From positions 1-42,763 of the forward strand of contig NZ_CYPU01000043.1 in NCBI RefSeq assembly GCF_001458195.1: a DNA stretch of 42,763 nucleotides, read 5' to 3'. The notes beneath the pieces were generated by a model, which saw only the letters and a program-made list of their open reading frames with translations, made no database searches and had not been told where the DNA came from. Origin of the DNA: Ruegeria atlantica. GTDB taxonomy: Bacteria > Pseudomonadota > Alphaproteobacteria > Rhodobacterales > Rhodobacteraceae. The translations under genes and the position numbers were made by a program. This document shows positions 17,414-25,236 of this stretch, piece by piece (within the stretch, counting starts at the first letter, position 1; each line of letters begins with the position of its first letter).

Positions 17414-18124
17414 TTACCCGCCGCTGTTATAGCTCGCGACAATCAAGCGCGTACCCGCAGCGGTGTTCCATCCGGCGGTGTCGCCTTGATGCAGATAGGC
17501 GGTGTCGCCTCTTTCAAATACATGTGGGCTTTCACCGTCAAAGAGCTGCAGTGAACCTTCGAGCACCGTGATCAGCTCATGCGCGGCACTGGTGCGTTGT
17601 GTCTGCGCAACCGCGCCGTGGGTCTGAACCTCCACGCGCATGTTGCCTGCCGCATTCAGAAAGTCCGTGCGCGTGGTCGAAACATCTGCGCCGCTGGGCC
17701 CTGCAAGGTCCGGAACCGTGATCCGGCGGAGCGAGGCATTTTCGGCCTGCGGCACGTCACCATCCAGTATCATGAAGATCTTGTGTACAAAGCCTGTCTG
17801 CTTCCACTGGCACTCGAACCCCTTGGGGATGACAAAGGCGTCCCCCGCTTTGATCTCAATCTCTGCCCCATCGGGCAGGACCATCGTCAGTTCCCCTTCG
17901 AGAAATAGCATGTATTCATCGACCGTGTAGGGCGCCATCTGTTCGGTAAACGCGGTGCAGTCCCAGACTCCAACCATATAACCCTGATCTTCGATTTCGT
18001 GGTAAAGATGGCCACGCTGCACAGGCTCGCCCGAGACAAGGCTGGCGTAGTCCATCTGTTCCCACTCTTCCAGACCATTGGGGCCTTTGGGGTCAAAGTG
18101 CAGGATATTGGCGGTTTTGGTCAT
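17414..18124 (-). CDS. bicupin protein
   Basis: This 236-aa cytoplasmic protein has two cupin barrels. The first (about 45-130) shows VDEYMLFLEGELTMVLPDG and AGDAFVIPKGFECQW; the second (about 165-236) shows HELITVLEGSLQLFDG and RGDTAYLHQGDTAGW. The first is close to the cupin_3/DUF861 type. Metal-binding His residues are fewer than in classical cupins, so binding rather than catalysis is possible. The ATG at 18124 overlaps the stop of the preceding gene (ATGA), so it is translationally coupled and is the last gene of the amine operon. An extended start upstream would lie inside that gene and is unlikely. Confidence 0.75.
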   Translation of the reverse strand: MTKTANILHFDPKGPNGLEEWEQMDYASLVSGEPVQRGHLYHEIEDQGYMVGVWDCTAFTEQMAPYTVDEYMLFLEGELTMVLPDGAEIEIKAGDAFVIPKGFECQWKQTGFVHKIFMILDGDVPQAENASLRRITVPDLAGPSGADVSTTRTDFLNAAGNMRVEVQTHGAVAQTQRTSAAHELITVLEGSLQLFDGESPHVFERGDTAYLHQGDTAGWNTAAGTRLIVASYNSGG

Positions 18125-18471
18125 GGGGTGCCCTTTCCGGTTTCGGCGTCTTCCCAGCAAAGGAAAACGGTCTTGGTCAGCCTGCGGTACATGCGCAGAT
18201 GCGTTTCTGTGCCGGGCCGCGCGCGAGCATCGATATGCGCGTAGGCTGCGTCCAGTTGTGCGCGGTCACGAAAGCTTATGACCGAGAAATACTGGTGCGT
18301 GCGCGTGTCGTCCGTATCCATGGGCGTATCACTGACGCGGCGGCCCAGAGGGCTTGCATCCGCGATCAGGTCCGCCGCGCGCAGGTCTTCCAGAAAGGTG
18401 TCGTAGTCCCGCGCGAAGCTGTCCCAGTCTTCGCCCGGCTTCAGATCAAAACTGGAAAGCATATGGATCAT
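18121..18471 (-). CDS. conserved small protein of unknown function, 116 aa
   Basis: The product begins MIHMLSSFDLKPGEDWDSF and has an alternating strand-helix pattern (HQYFSVISFRDRAQLDAAY, LTKTVFLCWED) that suggests a ferredoxin-like alpha/beta-barrel dimer fold. That is inference from pattern. The start at 18471 is 7 bp after the upstream flavoenzyme stop; ATG 18462 is the alternative. The stop overlaps the cupin start. Position in the amine operon suggests a role in handling a pathway intermediate. Confidence 0.65.
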   Translation of the reverse strand: MIHMLSSFDLKPGEDWDSFARDYDTFLEDLRAADLIADASPLGRRVSDTPMDTDDTRTHQYFSVISFRDRAQLDAAYAHIDARARPGTETHLRMYRRLTKTVFLCWEDAETGKGTP

Positions 18472-18478
18472 GAGCACT

Positions 18479-20440
18479 TCACAGACTGCTTGCCACCTTG
18501 AGACCTTCAAGCACGGCTTCTTCCACGGTTCGGGGGCAAAGCGCGTCGCCTATTACGTGGAGCGCGCCCTCATAGTCTTTGAGCTCGGCTTCCAGCGTTG
18601 TCTCAGACTGCGTGCCCAACGCTGAAACCAGCGTGTCGACCTCGTTCAGGATGACTGCCTCACCACTCAGCGTGTGCTGGAAGTAGGCGTCATCCGCATC
18701 CGCACCGTACAGGCGCAGATGTGGGATGATTTCGACCCCCAGCTTGTGCAGATCGCACAGCCATGTGTCACGCGCATACTGCTGGATTGTCTGACCCGCG
18801 ACCATGCCATTGACCGCAAGGCGCACATGACAGCCGTCGCGGGCAAACCGTTCGGCCAGCCCCATGCCCACCCAATCGCAACGCCAGTCGGCAATCACCA
18901 CTCTGGCACCCACATTTGCCTGCCCCTCCAACACCTGCCAGGCAGAGACGACATGCGCGTCTTCGGCCCCTTCTATGCGCGGCATCCGGCAGGTGCCTCC
19001 AACGGCAATCACAATGGCATCCGGGGCCTGCGCCTGGATAAAATCCCGGGTCACCAGCGTGTTCAGTCGCACATCTACGCCCGCATTCCGGACCTCACGC
19101 GCAAGGTTGGTGGTTACCCCGCCAAACTCAGCCCGCCCCGGTAAAAGCTGTGCGAGGTTCACTTGTCCGCCGAGCTGCGCCTGCGCCTCGTAGAGCGTCA
19201 CTTGATGACCGCGCGTTGCCGCAACTGCTGCTGCCTTCAGGCCTGCGGGGCCCCCACCAATAACCATGACCTTGCGCGGCGCGGCCACTGGTTCAGGCGT
19301 GCCATAGGTCAGTTCCCGCCCTGTCTCGGGGTGTTGAATGCAAGAGATCGAACAGGCATTCAGCATATGCCCGATGCAGGCCTGATTGCACGCAACACAG
19401 GCCCGGATGTCATCCAAAGCCCCGGCTTCGGCCTTGCGGGGCATCTCAGGGTCCGAGATCAACGCCCGGGTCATCCCACACATGTCAGCGGCACCTGACG
19501 CCAGCGTTTGTTCCGCAATCTGCGGCTGGTTGATACGCCCTGCAACAAAGACGGGTTTATGCACTTTGGCGCGGATGGCTGCAGAAAGCGGCGTTGTATA
19601 GCCCGCCTCAAACCGCATCGAGGGCACGATATGTGTCGAGCCTGCAAGCCCCGCAGATGTCCCGGCGGTCACGTTGAGATAATCCAGATCGCAGTCTGCG
19701 CCGATCGCCTGCGCCATCTCCAGCATTTCGTCCACTTCGACCCCGTCGTGGTCCTTTTCCTCACCCGACAGCCGGATCCCGATAACCAAGCCATCGCCGA
19801 CGCCTCTGCGAATGGCGGCAATGACCTCTTGGATGATCCGCATCCGGTTCACGGGCGAGCCACCATAAGCGTCCTGGCGCTGGTTCACGCGCGGGTTCAG
19901 AAATTGGCCCAGAAGGTAGCCATGCGACGCAACGATCTCGACCCCATCAAGACCCGCCGCCCGGATGTTCGCAGCAGAGGTTTCAAACCCCTGAACCACC
20001 TCGTGGATCATCCTCACGCTCATCTCGCGCGGCATCACGTGGAAGCGTTCATTGGGGACTGCTGAGGGGGCATAAGCCACTGCATGAGTGCCATCAGCGG
20101 CCATGGTCATTTCGCGCCCGGGATGGCTGAGTTGGGCAAAGACCTTGCAGCCGTGGCCCTGGCAGGCCTTTGCCAGTTTGGCGTAACCAGGCACGCAAGC
20201 TGGATCGTAAGCGCGGATAGCAGGCCTGCCGCTGTCACCGGAAGGATGCACGCGCGCGGCTTCGATAATCGTGAGCGCGGCACCACCCTGCGCCTTGGCT
20301 GCATGGTACTCGACCATGGCATCCGTCACCTTGCCATCCTCCAGCATCACCGCCATGTGGCCGGTAGAAAAGATACGGTTGCGCAGGGTCAGGCCCCGAA
20401 TGGTCAACGGTGTAAAGAGATGGTTCGGACCGCCAGGCAT
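18479..20440 (-). CDS. FMN/[4Fe-4S]/FAD oxidoreductase, FadH / N-methylproline-demethylase-like
   Basis: This 653-aa flavoenzyme has an old-yellow-enzyme-type FMN barrel (residues ~1-340; NRIFSTGHMAVMLED, FAQLSHPGRE, DGVEIVASHGYLLGQF). A 4Fe-4S cluster segment CVACNQACIGHMLNACSISC follows, then a two-domain FAD/NAD(P) half starting at VMVIGGGPAGLKAAAVA. This layout occurs in 2,4-dienoyl-CoA reductase and in demethylases of N-methylated amino acids. Unlike the three neighbours it lacks the FMN-linking Cys (GHM replaces PHC). In an operon with amine dehydrogenase-like genes, a demethylation role is more likely than fatty-acid reduction. GAGGGG/GAGAG precede the ATG. Confidence 0.85.
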   Translation of the reverse strand: MPGGPNHLFTPLTIRGLTLRNRIFSTGHMAVMLEDGKVTDAMVEYHAAKAQGGAALTIIEAARVHPSGDSGRPAIRAYDPACVPGYAKLAKACQGHGCKVFAQLSHPGREMTMAADGTHAVAYAPSAVPNERFHVMPREMSVRMIHEVVQGFETSAANIRAAGLDGVEIVASHGYLLGQFLNPRVNQRQDAYGGSPVNRMRIIQEVIAAIRRGVGDGLVIGIRLSGEEKDHDGVEVDEMLEMAQAIGADCDLDYLNVTAGTSAGLAGSTHIVPSMRFEAGYTTPLSAAIRAKVHKPVFVAGRINQPQIAEQTLASGAADMCGMTRALISDPEMPRKAEAGALDDIRACVACNQACIGHMLNACSISCIQHPETGRELTYGTPEPVAAPRKVMVIGGGPAGLKAAAVAATRGHQVTLYEAQAQLGGQVNLAQLLPGRAEFGGVTTNLAREVRNAGVDVRLNTLVTRDFIQAQAPDAIVIAVGGTCRMPRIEGAEDAHVVSAWQVLEGQANVGARVVIADWRCDWVGMGLAERFARDGCHVRLAVNGMVAGQTIQQYARDTWLCDLHKLGVEIIPHLRLYGADADDAYFQHTLSGEAVILNEVDTLVSALGTQSETTLEAELKDYEGALHVIGDALCPRTVEEAVLEGLKVASSL

Positions 20441-20444
20441 CTCT

Positions 20445-20645
20445 CTAATCCCCTCCTGCGGCAGGTGTACTCAACGCCTTACGCAGGCGTGACAGGTCTT
20501 TCTTGCGTGCGTCGCAACTGCTGCACGTCTCAGCCTCCGCGTCTTCGACCTGTTGCCCTGCGCCAATCGCCCCCGACGCGTAGACGGCGAGGTAGGCTGC
20601 AACGCAGATCCCAGCGGCACCTATGATCCCCCACCGCCATGTCAC
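20445..20645 (-). CDS. small single-span membrane protein with CxxC, 66 aa
   Basis: One N-terminal membrane helix (GIIGAAGICVAAYLAVYASG) is followed by an acidic linker and CSSCDARKKDLSRLRK. The start is GTG at 20645, one base after the stop of the 847-aa dehydrogenase; the stop lies 4 bp before the next ATG. This packing strongly supports a real gene. The CxxC could bind metal or carry a disulfide, so a membrane-anchoring or electron-transfer role for the neighbouring flavoenzymes is possible but unproven. No family recognised. Confidence 0.65.
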   Translation of the reverse strand: MTWRWGIIGAAGICVAAYLAVYASGAIGAGQQVEDAEAETCSSCDARKKDLSRLRKALSTPAAGGD

Positions 20646-20646
20646 A

Positions 20647-23190
20647 TCAGGAAGTACCTGTTTTCAGGAAGTGACGTAGAGGTGCCAGGCTGTCTGACGC
20701 CCCGGCGCGTTCGCGATTGATGAACTCCACTGCGGCGACTTCATGTGCTGTGGCTACCTTGAGGCCGGGCAGGTCTTCAGCACCGGGGGCCATGGCTTCG
20801 AGGCGTTCGAATGAGGCAATGTAATCGGGAAAGATCTTATCCATCTTCTCGATCAGTGCATCCCAGTCACTGATCTCTTGCGCCGCCTGATCCCGCCCTG
20901 TCACATGAAGATCCGCCTCGGGGCGGGGCACCAGACCGTACTTGTCGATCAAGGGACGCATCGCTTTGGCTGTGTAGGTTTCGACTTCGGACAGCAGTTG
21001 GAAAGCCTGTTTGTGGTGAGGTTCCGCCAGCCGATCAGCAACACCGGCGAAATAGGCCTCCCCCTCGATCTCTTCCTCATAGTAAAGGAGGAGCGTATCG
21101 AGATAGGCTTTTGAAGGCTTCCGTCCTTGTGCGCCGACATCGACCCTGTCGTGTTGCAGGGGCTGGTCAACGTCCACCTCTTCTTCCAACTGCCGGGCGT
21201 AGCGATGCCCGGCATAGGTCGCAGCCGCAACAATGGCAGGTGCTTCGCAGTCCCCGAACCGGGTCAGCGTGAACGGCAGTTCAGCTGCATCGCCACCCGC
21301 CAGAGCCAGAATATCGTGATAGAGGTCATCGTTGGGCGTACGATGCGTCACCATAACGACCGAAGAGAATGGCAGCTGCTTCTCCGCATCGGTGAACTGA
21401 CAGGCGAGGGTCGCTGTTTTCCCATCGAAAGAGGTCAGAGCCTGCGCCAGTTCTGTCTTGATCCCTAGCGCCATCAGATGCGCCCTGATCCGCCAGCGTT
21501 CCGAAGTTTTTCCAGCCCATTCGGACACGACTTCTGAGGGCGTACAAAGCGTGACGTCTATCCCCGCCGCCTTGATTTTCTCCGAAATCACGCCGCCCAT
21601 GTAATACCCGTCTTCGTCGTAGACGAGTGCCGGGCCGTTGGGTAATCTGCCGTCCATGACGTCATCGGGGGTCAGGACCTCCGCAGCAGCGCCTTCCGGG
21701 ACCACTTCAACGAAGGCCTCGCCGTCAAACCGATCCTTGCGCCAGATTGCGCCTGTCGCAATCGCCACGTGATCCGCGCCAAACTCCATTACGTCCTTGG
21801 CCGTCAGCGGGCTTTCCAGAAAGAACTGCACATTTGTCATCTTGTGGAATTGCTGCGCGCGGTAGTCGCGGACGCGAATGTATTCGCTCATCCCCGGCAG
21901 AGCGGCCTCGCGGGGCAGGCGACCGCCCAGCTCTTTGCCCGCATCTGCCAATGTTACGCTGTAGCCGCGTTTTCCCAGTGCGCGGGTCGCTTCCAGCCCG
22001 GCGGGCCCGGCCCCAATCACAAGGACAGAGGCGTCCGAGCGCTTTTCGTTCATCTCTTCTGGGTGCCAGCCCTTGCGCCATTCTTCACCCATGCTGGGAT
22101 TTTGCGTGCAGCGGATCGCCACGCCCAAGGTGTCACCAGAATAGCAAATGTTGCACCCAATGCATTCGCGGATGTCCTCAAGCCGGCCTTCCTCGATTTT
22201 CTTGGGAAGAAAGGGATCAGCAATCGAGGGGCGCGCCGCACCAATCAGGTCTGTCACCCCGCGTTTGATCTGGCTGACCATTGTGTCGGGCGAGGTAAAA
22301 CGCCCCACGGTCACGACCGGTTTGGACGTCTGGTTCTTGATAAAATCCATGTAGGGCTCAAGCGGGGCTTCCTTGATGAAGCGTGACACGCCCATCTCGA
22401 CGCTATAGTCCGCGATATTGATGTCCCACAGGTCGGGCAGGTCCGCGAGCATGGCGAACATGTCGCGCCGCTCGCCATGGATTGGTACCCCGGCCTCCCC
22501 GATCTCTTCATCGGCAGCAAAGCGCACCGCCACGCCACAGCGGTCACCCACCGCATCCTTGGTCTCTTCGATCAGCTCGCGCACGAGGCGGACACGGTTT
22601 TCCAGACTGCCACCGTATTCATCCGACCGGGTGTTGATCTTGGGGCTGAGGAAGTTGGACAGCAGATAAGTGTGGGTCGCATAAACATAAACGATATCGA
22701 ACCCCGCATCCCGCGCGCGCAACGCCGCTTTGCGATGCCAGCGGCGCAGATTGCGGATGTCGGTCTTGTCCATGGCCCTTGTCTGGAACGGATGCCCCGC
22801 CGTGTTCGGCAAGGAGGACAGATCCATCGCCACCTCGCGTGTCATCATGTTGCCAGTACGTGCCCCGCCATACCAAAGTTCGGCCCCCGCGAGCGCCCCA
22901 TGTGCGTGGACTTTCTCAGTCATCAAAGCGTGGGCACGAATATCGCTGTCATCCCACAAAGAGGCCGACGTATGGGTCAGATCATCTGACGAGGGATGGA
23001 TGGAATTGTATTCGGTGCAGACCACGCCCCAACCGCCTTCGGCCTTCATGCCGCGCATTTCCGCCAGCATGCGGGGGCGAAGATAACCCATGCCGGTACA
23101 ATGGGGCACCTGATAGAACCGATTCTTCGCCGTGACCGGCCCGATCTGAAGCGGTTCGAACAGGATGTCGTAGCGGGGGTCTCTGGTCAT
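20647..23190 (-). CDS. trimethylamine-dehydrogenase-like flavoenzyme with C-terminal ferritin-like extension
   Basis: This 847-aa protein is the third TMADH-like paralogue. Residues 1-~690 match TMADH: FYQVPHC with the Cys that carries covalent FMN in TMADH (Cys30 there, 31 here), TEYNSIHP keeping the substrate-site Tyr60 equivalent, DIVYVYATH, the cluster motif CIGCNIC...RC, and an FAD/ADP half starting VLVIGAGPAGLEATRAL. The Trp355 equivalent is absent. The last ~157 residues are an added helical domain (LLLYYEEEIEGEAYF, LLSEVETYTAKAM, ATAHEVAAVEF) resembling a ferritin-like bundle with Glu/His pairs. GGAG precedes the ATG, 14 bp after the second paralogue. Confidence 0.85.
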   Translation of the reverse strand: MTRDPRYDILFEPLQIGPVTAKNRFYQVPHCTGMGYLRPRMLAEMRGMKAEGGWGVVCTEYNSIHPSSDDLTHTSASLWDDSDIRAHALMTEKVHAHGALAGAELWYGGARTGNMMTREVAMDLSSLPNTAGHPFQTRAMDKTDIRNLRRWHRKAALRARDAGFDIVYVYATHTYLLSNFLSPKINTRSDEYGGSLENRVRLVRELIEETKDAVGDRCGVAVRFAADEEIGEAGVPIHGERRDMFAMLADLPDLWDINIADYSVEMGVSRFIKEAPLEPYMDFIKNQTSKPVVTVGRFTSPDTMVSQIKRGVTDLIGAARPSIADPFLPKKIEEGRLEDIRECIGCNICYSGDTLGVAIRCTQNPSMGEEWRKGWHPEEMNEKRSDASVLVIGAGPAGLEATRALGKRGYSVTLADAGKELGGRLPREAALPGMSEYIRVRDYRAQQFHKMTNVQFFLESPLTAKDVMEFGADHVAIATGAIWRKDRFDGEAFVEVVPEGAAAEVLTPDDVMDGRLPNGPALVYDEDGYYMGGVISEKIKAAGIDVTLCTPSEVVSEWAGKTSERWRIRAHLMALGIKTELAQALTSFDGKTATLACQFTDAEKQLPFSSVVMVTHRTPNDDLYHDILALAGGDAAELPFTLTRFGDCEAPAIVAAATYAGHRYARQLEEEVDVDQPLQHDRVDVGAQGRKPSKAYLDTLLLYYEEEIEGEAYFAGVADRLAEPHHKQAFQLLSEVETYTAKAMRPLIDKYGLVPRPEADLHVTGRDQAAQEISDWDALIEKMDKIFPDYIASFERLEAMAPGAEDLPGLKVATAHEVAAVEFINRERAGASDSLAPLRHFLKTGTS

Positions 23191-23204
23191 CGGTCAGGCT
23201 CCGG

Positions 23205-25235
23205 TCAGGTCGCGGTCAGGTTGATCAATTCGCGTTGGAACGGGACGTTGCCTTTGTCCGGCTGCCCCAGTTCACGGGCGTAGAGGTGGCCGCTGTAGAC
23301 GGCGGCCGCGATGGTCGAAGGGCCAAGCGCGTCGCCAATGCGGATCAGGTCGGGCTGCGGCTGCCACAGGTCATCGACGGGCGCACGCATGGTGACTAGC
23401 ACTGTTGCCGCGCAGTCGATCGTTTGGATGGCATCCGTATAGACGCAGGCGAGATCCACCGCGCCTGATCTGATCGCACTCAGGTTATGCGCGGTGACGA
23501 CGCGCACGCCAAGGTCCAGCAACTGCTTTTGGATGGCATGCTGATCAAGTGTGTTATGCGTCCAGGATGACACCTCACTGGCAGGCGTCACCAGTGTTAC
23601 CTCGCAGCCATCGCGGCGCAGCTTTTCGGCAATGGCACCGCCCATGTAGAAATGATCGTCGTCAAACAGCACCACATGCCCATCAGGTTTGACCCCTGAC
23701 ATGATGTCGTCCGGAGTCAGGACAGTCGCCCCATCTGCGATGTCGAGACCCAGCGGGTTTTGCCTCCCGATTCCGTCCGCTGTCCACTTTGACCCTGTGG
23801 CAATGGCGATGTGATCCGCGTCGAAGTCGTCCAGCATGTCTGAGGTCAGATCGCTTTCGAGAAAAAGATCGACATTGGCCATCTGACCGATCTGATAGGT
23901 GCGATAGTCTACCACACGACCCCATTCGGCCAGTCCGGGCAAGCGCCGTTCTTGGGCCACGCGTCCGCCTGCTTCGCTGGCCTTGTCCGCCAGCGTCACG
24001 CGATAGCCACGCTGACCCAACGCGCGTGCGGCCTCAAGCCCGGCAGGTCCTGCGCCCACGATCAGAACGCTTTCATCTGCCGTTTTGGGTGCAATCCGTT
24101 CAGGGTGCCAGCCACGACGCCATTCTTCGCCCATTGTTGGATTCTGAGTACAGCGGATCGGGACAAAGTGGTTGTCGCCAGAGACGCAGATATTGCAGCC
24201 AATGCATTCGCGAATATCCTCGATCCGACCCTCTTCGATCTTTTTCGGCAAGAAAGGGTCCGCGATGGAGGGCCGTGCTGCACCGATCATGTCCAGCCGC
24301 CCTTTCTTGATCAGCGAGACCATAGCATCCGGCGAGGTATAGCGCCCAACGCCCACCACTGGTTTGGTTGTCACCTCTTTGACAAAGGCGACGTAGTCGT
24401 CCTGAAATCCGGACTGTTTGAAGCGCGATGTTGCACTGTCGTTTTCCCATGCGCTGATGTTGACGTCCCAGAGGTCAGGTTCCTCTGCCAGCATTTCGAT
24501 CAGGTCTCGACCCTCGCCCGTGCTGGTGAACCCCAGATCGCCCATCAGCTCGTCCACGGCAAAGCGTAGAGCAACCCCGCAGGTGTCACCAACCGCATCC
24601 TTGGTATCGGCCAGCACCTCGCGCAGCAGACGCGCGCGGTTTTCCAGACTGCCGCCGTATTCGTCTGAACGACGGTTGCGGTAGGGCGACAGGAAGTGCG
24701 ACATCGTCGAAAGTTGATGCCCCGCGTAGACATAGACGATGTCAAACCCCGCCTTCTTGGCGCGCAGTGCCGCATCCCGGTGCCATTTGCGTAAGGCGCG
24801 GATGTCGGACAAATCCATAGCACGCGCCTGAACGGGGTCATGCGCAGCGACCGGAAGATGTGAGGGCGCAAGCGGCACATCCCGGCTGTAACGGTTGGCA
24901 GCCATCTGGCCTGCGTGGTTGATCTCGGCCCCTGCAAGACTGCCAAACTCATGGATGCCGTCGCACATTTTGGCCAGCACAGGGATGTCATCGTCGTTCC
25001 ACAACCGCCCCCCCGCCCAGGGCGAATGATCGCCCGAGGGGTGAATTTCGACCTCTTCCGTACAGATCACAGCCCAGCCGCCTTCGGCCTTGGTGCGGCG
25101 CATTTCGGCCATTGAAGATGGGAAGCTACGACCCATGCCGTTGCAGTGCGGCACCTGGTAGAAACGGTTCCGAGCAGTCACAGGGCCGATCTGCACCGGC
25201 TCAAAAAGGATGTCGTATCTGGGATCACGCGCCAT
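23205..25235 (-). CDS. trimethylamine-dehydrogenase-like flavoenzyme, second paralogue
   Basis: This 676-aa protein has the full TMADH layout: MARDPRYDILFEPVQIGP, FYQVPHC with the FMN-linking Cys, DIVYVYAGHQLSTMSHF, the [4Fe-4S] motif CIGCNIC...RC and a Rossmann FAD half VLIVGAGPAGLEAARAL. The position of TMADH Tyr60 is Glu (TEEVEIHP) and Trp355 is absent, so the substrate is not expected to be trimethylamine. The ATG at 25235 is one base after the preceding stop; the longer open frame upstream lies inside that gene. Product electrons would pass to an electron-transferring flavoprotein, not encoded here. Confidence 0.88.
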   Translation of the reverse strand: MARDPRYDILFEPVQIGPVTARNRFYQVPHCNGMGRSFPSSMAEMRRTKAEGGWAVICTEEVEIHPSGDHSPWAGGRLWNDDDIPVLAKMCDGIHEFGSLAGAEINHAGQMAANRYSRDVPLAPSHLPVAAHDPVQARAMDLSDIRALRKWHRDAALRAKKAGFDIVYVYAGHQLSTMSHFLSPYRNRRSDEYGGSLENRARLLREVLADTKDAVGDTCGVALRFAVDELMGDLGFTSTGEGRDLIEMLAEEPDLWDVNISAWENDSATSRFKQSGFQDDYVAFVKEVTTKPVVGVGRYTSPDAMVSLIKKGRLDMIGAARPSIADPFLPKKIEEGRIEDIRECIGCNICVSGDNHFVPIRCTQNPTMGEEWRRGWHPERIAPKTADESVLIVGAGPAGLEAARALGQRGYRVTLADKASEAGGRVAQERRLPGLAEWGRVVDYRTYQIGQMANVDLFLESDLTSDMLDDFDADHIAIATGSKWTADGIGRQNPLGLDIADGATVLTPDDIMSGVKPDGHVVLFDDDHFYMGGAIAEKLRRDGCEVTLVTPASEVSSWTHNTLDQHAIQKQLLDLGVRVVTAHNLSAIRSGAVDLACVYTDAIQTIDCAATVLVTMRAPVDDLWQPQPDLIRIGDALGPSTIAAAVYSGHLYARELGQPDKGNVPFQRELINLTAT

Positions 25236-25236
25236 G

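Noticed and set aside
19508..20065. Long plus-strand open frames across the amine operon (also near 21769, 22477, 23952)
   Set aside because: They mirror the codon pattern of high-GC minus-strand genes, resemble no family and lack ribosome sites.
20647..23190. Naming the gene trimethylamine dehydrogenase (tmd)
   Set aside because: The overall match is strong, but the Trp355-equivalent residue of the substrate bowl is absent, so only a TMADH-like call is justified.
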